Part shown: in pieces, positions 7,606 through 16,569 of the stretch | How the letters are laid out: the number at the start of each line of letters is the position of its first letter | How positions within the stretch are numbered: the first letter of the stretch is position 1 | From: Halobacterium litoreum | GTDB lineage: Archaea > Halobacteriota > Halobacteria > Halobacteriales > Halobacteriaceae | Reading direction: 5' to 3' | Assembly (NCBI RefSeq): GCF_021233415.1 | Contig: NZ_CP089466.1 | Coordinates: forward strand, 806,001-870,000 | Length of the DNA stretch: 64,000 bases | Program-made: the position numbers and the translations under genes | The notes under the pieces: model-generated | Told to the model about the DNA's origin: nothing | The model's input: only the letters and a program-made list of their open reading frames with translations | The model's database searches: none

Positions 7606-8435
7606 TCCGTATCACGCGCTCGGATGCGCTCGATTCGCTCGTCGAGTTCCTCGTCCAGTTCGGGGCGGCGCTCGCCCGAGTAGTGGTCGACGCGCGCCGC
7701 GATGGTGAGTTTCCCCGCCAGCGCGCGTGCCGCCGACCCGCGGTGTTCGGGGTGGGTGCCGCGGACGTACTCGTGGGTGTAGATGACGCCGTGTTTCGGG
7801 GACGGCGCGTGTCCGCGGAGGTGCGCGAACAGGGCGTCCTCCGCCCCCAACACCTGCAGGGTGCCACTCGGCTTCTTCGCGAGTGCGCCGAGGCCGCCCG
7901 CGAGCGCGATGAGGCGCGCCGCGAGCACCGGGCCGGCGAGCGCCGAGAGGTTCGGCGCGACCGCCGGCCCCTGTCGCTCCACGTAGTCCGCGATGTCGTC
8001 GCGCTCGTCGGCGAGGTCCGCGGCGCGCCGACACAGCGAGACGGCGCGCTCCTCGCTGGGCGTCGCCGGGTCGCGGGTCGCCACGTCGCGCGCGCCGTCC
8101 ACGCCGCCGCGCACGTCGTCGAACACGCTCCCCGCCCACTCGGTGCCGCGCTCCGCGAGTTCGTTCGCGGTCTCCGCGAGGTCGCTCATCGCCCGCACCG
8201 CGTGAATCAACTGCTGGTCGTCGGCGCGCTCGCGCTCCCGGACCGCCGCTCGGGTGCCCGCCAGCGTCGCCTCGCGCAACAACTCGTAGTACGCCGCCTC
8301 GTCGGGCGCGACGCCCGCGTCGACGGCCTCGCGCGGCCAGTCGGCGGGCGCGTCCGCGCTCCCCTCGCGGACGGCGTCGCCCGCCGCCGACGGGTCCGCG
8401 GCGTCCACGCCGGCGAACCATCCGTGTCCAGTCAT
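7602..8435 (-). CDS. nop5: box C/D sRNP scaffold protein Nop5 (Nop56/58)
   Basis: 277 residues. A short N-terminal fibrillarin-binding part and a helical coiled-coil region lead to the NOP domain, with GPAVAPNLSALAGPVLAARL and KKPSGTLQVLGAEDALFAHL, then PKHGVIYTHEYV. The protein bridges L7Ae-bound guide RNA to fibrillarin. It is shorter than many archaeal Nop5 proteins in its N-terminal domain. A TTTAAAC box at 8460-8466 lies 27 bases before the ATG, so this is the first gene of a leaderless operon with flpA. Confidence 0.93.
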   Translation of the reverse strand: MTGHGWFAGVDAADPSAAGDAVREGSADAPADWPREAVDAGVAPDEAAYYELLREATLAGTRAAVRERERADDQQLIHAVRAMSDLAETANELAERGTEWAGSVFDDVRGGVDGARDVATRDPATPSEERAVSLCRRAADLADERDDIADYVERQGPAVAPNLSALAGPVLAARLIALAGGLGALAKKPSGTLQVLGAEDALFAHLRGHAPSPKHGVIYTHEYVRGTHPEHRGSAARALAGKLTIAARVDHYSGERRPELDEELDERIERIRARDTE

Positions 8436-8458
8436 GCCCGACGCTTCCGGCCGCGCGC

Positions 8459-8467
8459 GTTTAAACC
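8459..8467 (-). promoter_or_regulatory. TATA box of the nop5-flpA operon
   Basis: The near-consensus TTTAAAC at 8460-8466 is centred about 28 bases upstream of the nop5 ATG at 8435 on the minus strand. Confidence 0.65.
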
Positions 8468-8507
8468 TACCTCGCTGGACTCGCGCGCTCGGACCGCGGC
8501 GAACGGA

Positions 8508-8516
8508 CGTTTAAGC
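8508..8516 (+). promoter_or_regulatory. TATA box of the DUF2391-like membrane gene
   Basis: GTTTAAG at 8509-8515 is centred 27 bases before the ATG at 8539. Together with the nop5 TATA box it forms a compact divergent promoter pair. Confidence 0.65.
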
Positions 8517-8538
8517 CGCTCCGGGGCGACGACCGCCC

Positions 8539-9105
8539 ATGAGCGCGCCGCCAGCGGACGACGACCCGCCCGACGTCTCGGACCTCGTCGACGAACTGGA
8601 GGACCTCGACGACGTGGTCGACGACCCGGACGCCCGACGGCGACTGGACGAACTCAAACACCTCGCCGGCGACATCCAGGAGGGCGGCGCGTTCGGACAA
8701 GTCATCTACGGGTTCGACCGTCACGACGCCGCGGAAGCCGTGCTCGGCGCCCTCCTGTTCGGCATCCCGATGGCCGTCGAGGGCGGCACCAACGAGGCGG
8801 GCGCGTTCGTCGCGAGCAACCCCGCGCTCCTCGCAGGGAGCCTCGCGGCGACCGTCGCGGTCGTCCACGGCGTCCTCTACGTCGCGGAGTTCCAGGACGT
8901 CCGCGTCGCCGACCCGTTCTTCGGGTTCCTGCCGCGGCGACTCGTCGGCGTGCTCGCCGCGTCCGGCGCGACGGCCGCAGTCCTCCTCACCGCGTGGGGC
9001 CGCGTCTCGTGGACTGACCCGTGGCTCGCAGCCTGTACGGTGGCCGTGGCGCTCACGCCGATGGCCATCGGCGCCGCCCTCGGCGACATTCTCCCCGGGT
9101 CGTGA
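8539..9105 (+). CDS. DUF2391-like haloarchaeal membrane protein
   Basis: 188 residues. An acidic cytosolic N-terminus of about 45 residues, rich in Asp-Asp-Val, precedes four hydrophobic segments (about 68-83, 95-115, 130-150 and 162-180). A conserved-looking [18 protein letters not shown] lies at the first membrane entry. The layout fits the DUF2391 family of haloarchaeal integral membrane proteins, which has no known function. It has its own leaderless promoter. Confidence 0.65.
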   Translation: MSAPPADDDPPDVSDLVDELEDLDDVVDDPDARRRLDELKHLAGDIQEGGAFGQVIYGFDRHDAAEAVLGALLFGIPMAVEGGTNEAGAFVASNPALLAGSLAATVAVVHGVLYVAEFQDVRVADPFFGFLPRRLVGVLAASGATAAVLLTAWGRVSWTDPWLAACTVAVALTPMAIGAALGDILPGS

Positions 9106-9146
9106 GTTCTGTCGCCGGGTCGCCGACGACGCTGCCGAAAGACAAT

Positions 9147-9156
9147 GGTTAAAACG
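9147..9156 (+). promoter_or_regulatory. TATA box of the zinc micro-protein/EF-1beta operon
   Basis: GGTTAAAACG is centred 27 bases before the ATG at 9179, marking a leaderless start for the small zinc-finger gene. Confidence 0.65.
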
Positions 9157-9178
9157 CGTCCGGGCGCATAGTCCGTGT

Positions 9179-9352
9179 ATGAGCGAAGCCAAGCAGGCGC
9201 GCAAGTGCGTCTCCTGTGGCATCAACATCTCCGGCACGACTGCGGCCGCGTTCAAGTGCCCGGACTGTGGCCAGCAGATTTACCGGTGTGCCAAGTGCCG
9301 GAAGCAGAGTAACCTCTACGAGTGTCCCGACTGCGGGTTCCGGGGGCCGTAA
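9179..9352 (+). CDS. zinc-finger micro-protein (HVO_2753-like)
   Basis: 57 residues with four C-x2-C knuckles: CVSC, CPDC, CAKC and CPDC. The C-terminal [13 protein letters not shown] is strongly conserved in haloarchaea. It matches the small two-zinc protein family represented by HVO_2753 of Haloferax, which is linked to swarming and biofilm behaviour there (family knowledge, recalled). It lies just upstream of the EF-1beta gene, two bases apart, an arrangement conserved in related genomes. Confidence 0.9.
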   Translation: MSEAKQARKCVSCGINISGTTAAAFKCPDCGQQIYRCAKCRKQSNLYECPDCGFRGP

Positions 9353-9354
9353 CC

Positions 9355-9621
9355 ATGGGGAAGGTCGCCGCCGTCCTCAAGGTCATGCCGAACAGCCCGG
9401 ACGTCGACCTCGACGAACTTCAGGAGCGCCTCTCCGAGTCGCTCCCCGAGGGCGCGAAAATCAACGGCACCGAGACCGAGGAGGTCGCGTTCGGTCTCAC
9501 CGCGCTCCTCACGACGGTCATCGTCCCCGACGACTCCGGCGGGACGGAAGCCGTCGAGGAGGCGTTCTCCACGGTCGACGACGTCGAGTCCGTCGCCGTC
9601 GAAGAAGTCGGCCGCATCTGA
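9355..9621 (+). CDS. ef1b: elongation factor 1-beta (aEF-1B, GDP exchange factor)
   Basis: 88 residues from the ATG at 9355, directly after the zinc micro-protein stop. [19 protein letters not shown] is the typical archaeal start, and the chain has the ferredoxin-like beta-alpha-beta pattern ending in [12 protein letters not shown]. The protein exchanges GDP for GTP on EF-1alpha during translation elongation. Co-transcription with the upstream gene is very likely. Confidence 0.92.
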   Translation: MGKVAAVLKVMPNSPDVDLDELQERLSESLPEGAKINGTETEEVAFGLTALLTTVIVPDDSGGTEAVEEAFSTVDDVESVAVEEVGRI

Positions 9622-9671
9622 GCCGGACGAACTTCTCTCGGTTCGCTACGCTGCCGTAGCGGCGCTTCTCG

Positions 9672-10310
9672 TCACTCCTCGGCGGTGTAGCGCCGGACTT
9701 CCACGTCGAACCCCCAGTCCGGCGCGGCCCGGATGCCGCCCTCGAACCGGTAGGTCCCGGTCTCCACGCAGGCGTCGCCCTCGTGGGGCGCGAGCACCGC
9801 GAACGTCCGCGACACCGTCTCGCCGGCGTCCAGTTCCGCGGAGCGCACGACACTGGCGAGCGCGACGCCGTCGGTCGCCTGCCAGCACCCGTCCGGGGAC
9901 TCCTCGGGGACGACGCCGTCGTCGGGCGCGAGGAACAGTTCGCCGCCGGTATCGGCGTCGCCCCAGAGGGCGTCCCACGGCACGAGCGACCCGAACTGGA
10001 ACTCCCGAGGTTCGTCACCCTCGTTCGTGAACGCCACGCGGAGGGACGCCGGGCGGTCGGTCGTCGCCTGCTCCGCGACCGACACCTCGATGGAGACGCC
10101 GTCGAGGGACACGTCGTCCGTCTCGACGTCCGTAATATCGTAGCCGCTCTCGGGCCCGTCGCCCTCGCGCTCGGTCGGCGTGGTCGTCTCGTCGTCTTCG
10201 GTCGTTGTGTCGTCGCTCGGAGACGGTTCGTCGTCGCTGTTGCCGGCGACGCCCGCACACCCAGCGAACGCGGTGGTGGCGAGCACGCCGACGAACGCAC
10301 GTCGCTTCAT
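9672..10310 (-). CDS. predicted Tat-exported lipoprotein, unknown function
   Basis: 212 residues. The N-terminus KRRAFVGVLATTAFAGCAG combines a twin-arginine motif with a lipobox (AGC, Cys18), the usual signature of haloarchaeal Tat lipoproteins. A Thr/Asp/Glu-rich linker (residues 24-55) leads to a beta-rich domain with STYLE-like elements LRVAFTNEGDEPREFQFGS, resembling immunoglobulin-like surface domains. The domain has two cysteines in addition to the lipobox. I do not recognise a catalytic family. A GCGTTTATCC element lies about 27 bases before the ATG. Confidence 0.7.
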   Translation of the reverse strand: MKRRAFVGVLATTAFAGCAGVAGNSDDEPSPSDDTTTEDDETTTPTEREGDGPESGYDITDVETDDVSLDGVSIEVSVAEQATTDRPASLRVAFTNEGDEPREFQFGSLVPWDALWGDADTGGELFLAPDDGVVPEESPDGCWQATDGVALASVVRSAELDAGETVSRTFAVLAPHEGDACVETGTYRFEGGIRAAPDWGFDVEVRRYTAEE

Positions 10311-10365
10311 ATCTGCGAGAACGAGCGCCCGGGATAAACGCTTTCTCGGGGCTGAAACAGCGGTT

Positions 10366-11529
10366 TTAGTCGAGGGCGGCGTCCATCGCCTGCTGGAGGT
10401 CGGCCTTCAGGTCGTCGACGTTCTCGATGCCGACGCTCGCGCGAATCAGGGGGTCGGTGAGCCCCGCCGCCTCGCGCTCTGCTTTCGGGATGGCGGCGTG
10501 GGTCATCGCCGCCGGCTGTTCGATGAGCGACTCGACGCCGCCAAGCGACTCCGCGAGCGTGAACACCTCGGTCTCGCTCACGAACTCGCTGGCCTCGTCG
10601 AGGCTGGCGTCCAACTCGAAGGAGAGCATCCCGCCGAAGTCGTCCATCTGCTCTGCCGCGAGGTCGTGGTGCGGGTGGCTCTCCAGCCCGGGGTAGTAGA
10701 CGGTGTCGACGCTGTCGTGGTCGTCCAGCCAGTGGGCGAGTTCGCTCGCGTTCTCGCAGTGGCGGTCCATCCGCACGCTCAGGCTCTTGGTCCCGCGGAG
10801 CACGAGGAAGCAGTCGAAGGGGCTCGGGGTCGCGCCGACCGAATTCTGGTAGAACCCGAGCTGCTCGTCGATGTCCTCGTCGTCCGTAATCAGCGCGCCC
10901 GCGACGAGGTCCGAGTGCCCGCCGAGGTACTTCGTGAGGCTGTGGCAGACGACGTCCGCGCCGTGCTCGATGGGGCGCTGGAGGTACGGCGTCGCGAACG
11001 TGTTGTCCACCGCACAGAGCGCGTCGTGCTCGTGGGCGATGTCCGCGAGCGCGCCGATGTCGTTGACGTTCATCAGCGGATTCGTCGGCGTCTCCACCCA
11101 CACCAACTCCGTCGACTCTCGCATCGCCGACCGGACTTCGTCGTGGTCTGTCGTGTCCACGAAGTCGAAGTCCACGTCGTAGTCCTCGTACACCTGCGTG
11201 AAGATGCGGTGCGTGCCGCCGTACACGTCGTCGCCCGCCACGACGTGGTCGCCCGCTTCGAGGAGGTTCAGGACGGTGTTGATGGCGCCCATCCCCGAGG
11301 AGAACGCGCGCCCGTACTCCGCGCCCTCCAGGCTCGCGAGGTTGTCTTCGAGGTCCGTGCGCGTCGGGTTCCCGGTGCGCGAGTACTCGTAGCCGCGGTG
11401 GTCGCCCGGCCCGTCCTGCACGTACGTGGAGTTCGCGAAGATGGGCGTCATCAGCGCGCCCGTCTCCTCGTCGGGCTCCTGTCCCGCGTGAATCGCGCGC
11501 GTCTCGATGTGTTCGTCGTCGTCGCTCAT
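10366..11529 (-). CDS. metB: cystathionine gamma-synthase/lyase family PLP enzyme
   Basis: 387 residues of the Cys/Met metabolism PLP family. Features in order are the tetramer-contact [15 protein letters not shown], the PLP-phosphate site [12 protein letters not shown], the Asp of [12 protein letters not shown], the catalytic lysine in [13 protein letters not shown], and the C-terminal [17 protein letters not shown]. The enzyme acts in transsulfuration or direct sulfhydrylation. Whether it is a synthase, lyase or acylhomoserine sulfhydrylase is not decided by sequence. The two MetE-type genes at 15562-17627 would act later in methionine synthesis. Confidence 0.88.
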   Translation of the reverse strand: MSDDDEHIETRAIHAGQEPDEETGALMTPIFANSTYVQDGPGDHRGYEYSRTGNPTRTDLEDNLASLEGAEYGRAFSSGMGAINTVLNLLEAGDHVVAGDDVYGGTHRIFTQVYEDYDVDFDFVDTTDHDEVRSAMRESTELVWVETPTNPLMNVNDIGALADIAHEHDALCAVDNTFATPYLQRPIEHGADVVCHSLTKYLGGHSDLVAGALITDDEDIDEQLGFYQNSVGATPSPFDCFLVLRGTKSLSVRMDRHCENASELAHWLDDHDSVDTVYYPGLESHPHHDLAAEQMDDFGGMLSFELDASLDEASEFVSETEVFTLAESLGGVESLIEQPAAMTHAAIPKAEREAAGLTDPLIRASVGIENVDDLKADLQQAMDAALD

Positions 11530-11645
11530 ACCGAGAACTGCGACGGCCCGAGAGTTAGGTCTGTTCGTTCGTGGGGCGCCGAGACACGCTTGGGTGGGAA
11601 CGATTCTTTTTTACCCTCGACGGAAGTACGAGACTGCATACGACT

Positions 11646-11939
11646 ATGCCGAGCTCCAACGGACCCCTCAACAGCACGCGCGAGAAACTCTCGAACAAGC
11701 CCCGAGAACGCGGTACGTCGCCGCCCCAGCGCGCCGTCACCGAGTTCGAGGAGGGCCAGAAGGTCCACCTCAAAATCGACCCGAGCGTGAACGACGGTCG
11801 CTTCCACGCTCGCTTCAGCGGCCACACCGGCACCGTCGTCGGGAAGCAGGGCGCCGCGTTCAAGGTGCAGGTCAACGACGGCGGCAAGGACAAGATCGTC
11901 ATCGCGAACGCCGCCCACCTCCGCGCGCAGGAAGAGTAA
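11646..11939 (+). CDS. rpl21e: 50S ribosomal protein L21e
   Basis: 97 residues. [20 protein letters not shown] is a typical archaeal L21e start, followed by [19 protein letters not shown] and the SH3-like [18 protein letters not shown]. It is a component of the large ribosomal subunit. A T-rich TTCTTTTTTA at about 11604-11613 is the likely promoter. It stands one base before rpoF, an archaeal pairing of conserved order. Confidence 0.95.
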   Translation: MPSSNGPLNSTREKLSNKPRERGTSPPQRAVTEFEEGQKVHLKIDPSVNDGRFHARFSGHTGTVVGKQGAAFKVQVNDGGKDKIVIANAAHLRAQEE

Positions 11940-11940
11940 C

Positions 11941-12300
11941 ATGACCATCTTCAAGGAGACGCTCGACGAGGAGTTCCTGACCGTCTCGGAGGCCAAGGAA
12001 CTGCTCTCCGACGTCGAGGCCGAGCGCGCGCTCGACGAGGACCGCGAGATGCGTTTCGAGTTGGCGCGCGCCGTCGAACACGTCAACCGCTTTGCGGTGC
12101 TCGAACCGGAGGAGTCCCGCGAACTGGTCGCGGAACTCCTCGACCTCGACGCGCTGGACGACGAGTCCGTCGCGTACAAGATTGCCGACCTCCTCCCGCG
12201 GACGCGCACGGAACTGCGCGCCGTGTTCGCGAACGAGCGGTACGCACTCTCCGGCGACGAACTCGACGACGTGCTGGACGTCGTCGCGAAGTACGCCTGA
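11941..12300 (+). CDS. rpoF: RNA polymerase subunit F (Rpb4)
   Basis: 119 residues of the archaeal Rpb4/RpoF family, a helical protein that pairs with RpoE to form the polymerase stalk. FLTVSEAKELLSDVEAER and the HRDC-like ALSGDELDDVLDVVAKYA end fit the family. It follows L21e by one base and precedes the DUF655 gene, an order common in archaea (L21e-rpoF-DUF655-ksgA). Confidence 0.93.
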   Translation: MTIFKETLDEEFLTVSEAKELLSDVEAERALDEDREMRFELARAVEHVNRFAVLEPEESRELVAELLDLDALDDESVAYKIADLLPRTRTELRAVFANERYALSGDELDDVLDVVAKYA

Positions 12301-12309
12301 GTGGCCGAC

Positions 12310-12318
12310 CGTTTAAGT
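12310..12318 (+). promoter_or_regulatory. TATA box upstream of the DUF655 gene
   Basis: GTTTAAG at 12311-12317 is centred 28 bases before the ATG at 12342. DUF655 therefore has its own promoter although it follows rpoF closely. Confidence 0.6.
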
Positions 12319-12341
12319 GTCGGCTGGGCGTACCCGTTCGT

Positions 12342-12908
12342 ATGAGTGATTCGCCTTCGACGGACGACGAGGAGTTCGCCGTCGTTCTCGACTACCTCGC
12401 ACACGGCCGCTCGGACGGCCGCGGCTACGGCGACGGCCCGCTGGCGTACGCCGTCTCTACGGACGATTTCACGCTCTACGAGATGAAACTCGACCCGACT
12501 GCGGACATTTCGATTCTCGACCGCGTGCGGATTCGCCCGGACTTCGCCGAGGGCATCGAGCGCGGCCGCGAAGTGGACTACGACGACCTCTCCGACGGCG
12601 CGCGCTCCGAGTTGGACTACGTCGTTGAGGACGTGGTCGACGAGGAGGAACAGCGGTTCGTCGACTTCTACAACGACGCCCAACCCATCTCGCTGCGACT
12701 CCACCAGTTGAACCTCCTGCCGGGCATCGGCGACAAACTCCGGGACAACATCCTCGAAGAGCGAAAGCGCCACGGCCCCTTCGAGAGTTTCGAGGACATC
12801 GAGGAGCGCGTCGACGGCCTCCACAACCCCCGCGAAATCATCGTCGAGCGCATCCTCGACGAGATGCAGGAAGACGACTTGAAGTACCACAACTTCGCGC
12901 AGTCGTAA
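12342..12908 (+). CDS. DUF655 RNA-binding-like protein
   Basis: 188 residues. The N-terminal beta domain has EFAVVLDYLAHGRS and the C-terminal half has a helix-hairpin-helix, LNLLPGIGDKLRDNILEERK, typical of nucleic-acid contact. DUF655 is an archaeal family of unknown molecular role, found beside ksgA and rpoF. A part in ribosome biogenesis is an inference from this constant context. Confidence 0.88.
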   Translation: MSDSPSTDDEEFAVVLDYLAHGRSDGRGYGDGPLAYAVSTDDFTLYEMKLDPTADISILDRVRIRPDFAEGIERGREVDYDDLSDGARSELDYVVEDVVDEEEQRFVDFYNDAQPISLRLHQLNLLPGIGDKLRDNILEERKRHGPFESFEDIEERVDGLHNPREIIVERILDEMQEDDLKYHNFAQS

Positions 12909-12945
12909 CGCGGGGTTTAGGACGCCCCGGGAGTTATTGACGGCA

Positions 12946-13785
12946 ATGACTGATTCGCGGGACCCGGACGCGCTGATTCGGCGGGCGGGACGACCCGACC
13001 CGTCGTTCGACCAGCACTTCCTCGTGGACGACCGCGTCCTCGACCGGATTCCGACGTTCGCCGAGTCCTTCGACCGCTCGCACGTCCTCGAAGTGGGCGC
13101 GGGGACCGGCGCGCTCACCGACCGCCTGCTCGACGCCGCCGACCGCGTGACGGCGGTCGAACGCGACGAGGGGTACGCGGCGTTCCTGCGCGAGGAGTTC
13201 GCGGACGAAATCGCGGCCGGCGACCTCGAAATCGTCGAGGGGGACGTCCTCGACGTGGACCTCCCGGATTTCACGTGTTCCGTGTCGAATCTGCCCTACG
13301 GCGTGTCCAGCGAGACGACGTTCCGCCTGCTCCCGCTGGGGAAGCCGATGGTGTTGATGTACCAGTTGGAGTTCGCCGAGCGGATGGCCGCCGAGGCAGG
13401 CACCAGCGAGTACGGGCGGCTGTCGGTCGCGGCCCAGCACTACGCGGACGTGGAAGTCGTGGAGACCGTGCCGCGTGAGGCGTTCGACCCGCAGCCGCGC
13501 GTACAGAGCGCACTGGTGCGCGTGACGCCCCGAGAGCCGGATTACGAAGTCGGCGACGAGGCCTTCTTCCTCGACTTCGTGAAGGCGCTGTTCACGCAGC
13601 GCCGGAAGACGGTGCGGAACGCGATTCGGAACACCGCCCACATTTCGGGGCTGTCGGACGCGGACGCGGTGGTCGCGGCGGTCGACGAGGACGTGCTCCG
13701 GCAGCGCCCGGGGAACCTCGACCCGTCGGCGTTCGCGGCGCTCGCGAACGTCGCGCTCGGCGTCGAGGGGGGTGACGGCGGGTGA
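12946..13785 (+). CDS. ksgA: 16S rRNA dimethyladenosine transferase (KsgA/Dim1)
   Basis: 279 residues from the ATG at 12946; a TTG at 12937 is less likely, since a GGTTTAGG element lies 27 bases before the ATG. The SAM site VLEVGAGTGALTDRLL, the second motif AVERDEGYAAFL and the catalytic SNLPYGVS (N-L-P-Y) are all intact. The enzyme dimethylates two adjacent adenosines in the 3' hairpin of 16S rRNA, a late checkpoint of small-subunit assembly. Its stop overlaps the GTG of the next gene. Confidence 0.95.
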   Translation: MTDSRDPDALIRRAGRPDPSFDQHFLVDDRVLDRIPTFAESFDRSHVLEVGAGTGALTDRLLDAADRVTAVERDEGYAAFLREEFADEIAAGDLEIVEGDVLDVDLPDFTCSVSNLPYGVSSETTFRLLPLGKPMVLMYQLEFAERMAAEAGTSEYGRLSVAAQHYADVEVVETVPREAFDPQPRVQSALVRVTPREPDYEVGDEAFFLDFVKALFTQRRKTVRNAIRNTAHISGLSDADAVVAAVDEDVLRQRPGNLDPSAFAALANVALGVEGGDGG

Positions 13786-14933
13786 ACTGGCTCGCGGCGA
13801 TGCAGGTCGCGGTGGACAACCTCTCGCTGGTCGAGCGAGCGCTCGGAACCGCGGCCGCGGTCGTCGCGGCAGCGGGCGTGTTGTGGCTCGCGCGCCGCGA
13901 AATCGGGCGCCGGGAGTCACGCGTCGTCGACCTCCTCGTGGTGGCGGTGACACTCGGCGCGCTCGCGGTCGCCGCGGTGTTCGTGGTGGTGGTCTGGGAC
14001 CTGGAGACGCAGGCCCAGACGCGACTCCGCGAACTGGAGGTGCAGGCGAAACTGCTCGGGCGGGCGGCGTTGACCGTCGGGTTCTTCGCGGCGGTGTACG
14101 TCGGCACCGGCGTCATCCACCGCGGCGTCGAGCGCGTGTTGAAGAAACGCGACGGCATCAGCGACCACCAGGCCGAAATCACGTACCGCATTCTCCAGAT
14201 TTCGACGTACATCGTCGCGCTCGTGGCGGTGCTCGGGTTCTGGGGCATCGAACTCGGCGGCCTGCTCATCGGCGCGGGGTTCGCGGGCATCGTGCTCGGG
14301 ATGGCGGCGCGACAGACGCTCGGCGCGGTCATCGCCGGTCTCGTGTTGATGTTCTCGCGGCCGTTCGAAATCGGGGACTGGGTGGAAATCGGCGACAACG
14401 ACGGCATCGTCACCGACATCACCATCGTGAACACACGCCTGCAGACGTTCGACGGCGAGTACGTGATGTTGCCCAACGACTACGTCGGCTCCCAGGAGGT
14501 CGTGAATCGCTCCCGAAAGGGGCGGCTCCGCATCCACGTGGAGGTCGGGGTAGACTACAGTTCCGACGTGGAACACGCGATGGAGTTGGCCAAGGAGGCG
14601 ATGGGCGACGTGGAGGACGTGTTGACGGTGCCCCGCCCGCAGGTCGTCCTGAAGGAGTTCGGCGCGTCGGCCGTCGTCTTGGACCTCCGGTTCTGGATAG
14701 ACAAGCCGAGTGCGCGGCGGCGGTGGCGCGCGCAGACGTCCGTGATTCGCGCCGTAAAGTCGTCGTTCGACGAGGCGGGCGTGAAGATTCCGTTCCCGCA
14801 GCGCGAACTGTCGGGGCGCGCGGAGACCGGCGGGTTCCGGGTGCAGGACGAACCGCCCGCCGCGGTGGGCGGCGACGACGCCGCCCCGGACCGCGAGTCG
14901 GCGGTAGAGCGCGTCGAGGGCGAGGATGACTGA
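13782..14933 (+). CDS. mscS: MscS-family mechanosensitive channel, full length
   Basis: 383 residues beginning at a GTG that overlaps the ksgA stop by 4 bases. Three or four N-terminal membrane segments are followed by the pore-lining helix GMAARQTLGAVIAGLVLMFS and the beta-domain start RPFEIGDWVEIGDNDGIV, then YVMLPNDYVGSQEV. A complete alpha/beta C-terminal domain and a short acidic tail follow. It should open on hypo-osmotic shock to release solutes. It differs from the short channel beside dacZ, which lacks the C-terminal domain. Confidence 0.9.
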   Translation: MNWLAAMQVAVDNLSLVERALGTAAAVVAAAGVLWLARREIGRRESRVVDLLVVAVTLGALAVAAVFVVVVWDLETQAQTRLRELEVQAKLLGRAALTVGFFAAVYVGTGVIHRGVERVLKKRDGISDHQAEITYRILQISTYIVALVAVLGFWGIELGGLLIGAGFAGIVLGMAARQTLGAVIAGLVLMFSRPFEIGDWVEIGDNDGIVTDITIVNTRLQTFDGEYVMLPNDYVGSQEVVNRSRKGRLRIHVEVGVDYSSDVEHAMELAKEAMGDVEDVLTVPRPQVVLKEFGASAVVLDLRFWIDKPSARRRWRAQTSVIRAVKSSFDEAGVKIPFPQRELSGRAETGGFRVQDEPPAAVGGDDAAPDRESAVERVEGEDD

Positions 14934-15501
14934 CCTCGCCGACCGCCGGGGGGCGGAGACGCAGGTGTACCAGCCGGCCGAGGACACGCGACTGCTCGCC
15001 GAAGCGGCGGTGTCGGAGATAGAGCCGCCGGCGCGCGTACTGGACGTGGGCACTGGCTCGGGCTACGTCGCGGCGACCGTCGCCGACGAGACGGGAGCGG
15101 ACGTGGTGGGTTCGGACCTGAACCCGTACGCCGTGCGGCAGGCCGCCGACCGCGGCGTCCCCGTGGTTCGGTCGGACCTCGTGTCGGCGTTCCGAGACGG
15201 CGCGTTCGACGCCGTGGTGTTCAATCCGCCGTACTTGCCGCGAGACGACGACGCGGCCCGCGAGGACTGGATGGAGGTGGCGCTGTCCGGGGGTGACGAC
15301 GGGCGCGCCGTCGTCGAACCGTTCCTCGACGACGTGGGGCGCGTGCTGGCGCCGGACGGTTTCGCGTTGGTGCTCGTGAGTACGCTGACGGGGGTCGACG
15401 AGGTCATCGAGTACGCGGGCGAGCGCGGGTTTTCGGCGGTGGCGGTGCGCGAGGAGTCGTTCCCGTTCGAGACGCTCAGCGTGCTCAAACTCTGGAAATA
15501 A
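14926..15501 (+). CDS. HemK2/Mtq2-type protein methyltransferase
   Basis: 191 residues. The SAM-binding VLDVGTGSGYVAATVA (about residues 39-54) and the catalytic NPPYLP (about 101-106) define the HemK family of N5-glutamine methyltransferases. The archaeal members are thought to modify the GGQ motif of release factor aRF1. The ATG overlaps the end of the mscS gene by 8 bases, so ksgA-mscS-hemK2 form one translationally coupled unit. Confidence 0.88.
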   Translation: MTDLADRRGAETQVYQPAEDTRLLAEAAVSEIEPPARVLDVGTGSGYVAATVADETGADVVGSDLNPYAVRQAADRGVPVVRSDLVSAFRDGAFDAVVFNPPYLPRDDDAAREDWMEVALSGGDDGRAVVEPFLDDVGRVLAPDGFALVLVSTLTGVDEVIEYAGERGFSAVAVREESFPFETLSVLKLWK

Positions 15502-15526
15502 CTAAGAAGCATATTCGGCTACAGAA

Positions 15527-15536
15527 AATATTAAAC
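15527..15536 (+). promoter_or_regulatory. TATA box of the two-gene MetE-type operon
   Basis: AATATTAAAC is centred about 29 bases before the ATG at 15562 and sits in a short AT-rich gap after the methyltransferase gene. Confidence 0.6.
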
Positions 15537-15561
15537 GAGGGTATGCCGTAGCGGGTGGTAG

Positions 15562-16569
15562 ATGAACCGCATCGCCACCACGCCCGGCCTCTATCCGCTC
15601 CCCGACGACGCCAAAGAGACGTTGTCGGACCTCAAGGGCCACCAGAAACACGACCTCGTCTCCGGCGACGAGTCCGACGCCGTCGCCGCGGAGTACGACG
15701 ACGTGCGCGAGCGACTCGTCGCCATCCAGCAGGACGCCGGCCTCGACCGCGTCGTCGAGGGACAGGCCCGCTGGGACGACATGCTCGCACACCCCCTGAC
15801 AGTCCACGACGCCGTCGACCCCGGCGGCATCGTGCGGTACTACGACAACAACAACTTCTATCGCGACCCCGTCGTCACCGGCGACCTCACCTTCTCCGGC
15901 GACCTCGCCGACGACCTCGAAACCGCGGCCAGTCTCACCGACGACCTGCAGGCGGTCGTGCCAGGTCCGTACTCGCTGGCGGACCTCGCGACCGACGAGC
16001 ACTACGGCGACGACACCGACTTCCTCGCCGCAGTCGCCGACTTCCTCGCGGGCGAAGTCGAAGCGTTCCCGGACGCCGTCGAGACGGTGTTCCTCCTCGA
16101 ACCGTCGCTCGTCGAGAACGCGCCGGGCGACGGCGAGGACGAGCGCGCGAGCGACGCCATCGACGCGGTCGCCTCGGCCGTGGACGCCGACGTGGTCGCG
16201 CACCCGTACTGGGGCGCCCTCGACGAGAAGGTCCACGCCCACCTGCTCGACGCCGACGTGGACGCTGTGGGTTACGACCTCGTCTCGAACCACGACGACA
16301 ACGTCTACAACGTCGCCGAGTACGGCACCAAGGACTCGGTGGCGCTCGGCGTCGTGGACGGCCAGAACACGCTCGTCGAGTCCCCGGAGACGATTCGGGA
16401 GCGCGTCGACTGGTTCGACGACCAGGTGCCGACGGACTTCGAGGACGCCTACGTCACGTCGAACACCGGCCTGTTCTATCTGCCCGTGAACCGCTTCGAG
16501 GAGAAACTGCGCGCCCTCGGCGCCGCCACCGACCCGGAGGCCGTCGAGGAAGCGGAGGTGGAAGCATGA
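15562..16569 (+). CDS. MetE-like barrel protein lacking the zinc cysteines
   Basis: 335 residues homologous to the cobalamin-independent methionine synthase barrel. TTPGLYPLP corresponds to the catalytic-domain start TTVVGSYPKP of the next gene. The zinc site is changed: H-x-C becomes HPYW (VVAHPYWG) and the distal P-D-C-G becomes SNTG (VTSNTGLF), so both cysteine ligands are lost. The active-site GEMRR also becomes GQARW. It is probably a non-catalytic or substrate-binding partner of the downstream enzyme, with which it shares an operon (4-base overlap). A role binding folate or a methyl donor is inference. Confidence 0.8.
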   Translation: MNRIATTPGLYPLPDDAKETLSDLKGHQKHDLVSGDESDAVAAEYDDVRERLVAIQQDAGLDRVVEGQARWDDMLAHPLTVHDAVDPGGIVRYYDNNNFYRDPVVTGDLTFSGDLADDLETAASLTDDLQAVVPGPYSLADLATDEHYGDDTDFLAAVADFLAGEVEAFPDAVETVFLLEPSLVENAPGDGEDERASDAIDAVASAVDADVVAHPYWGALDEKVHAHLLDADVDAVGYDLVSNHDDNVYNVAEYGTKDSVALGVVDGQNTLVESPETIRERVDWFDDQVPTDFEDAYVTSNTGLFYLPVNRFEEKLRALGAATDPEAVEEAEVEA

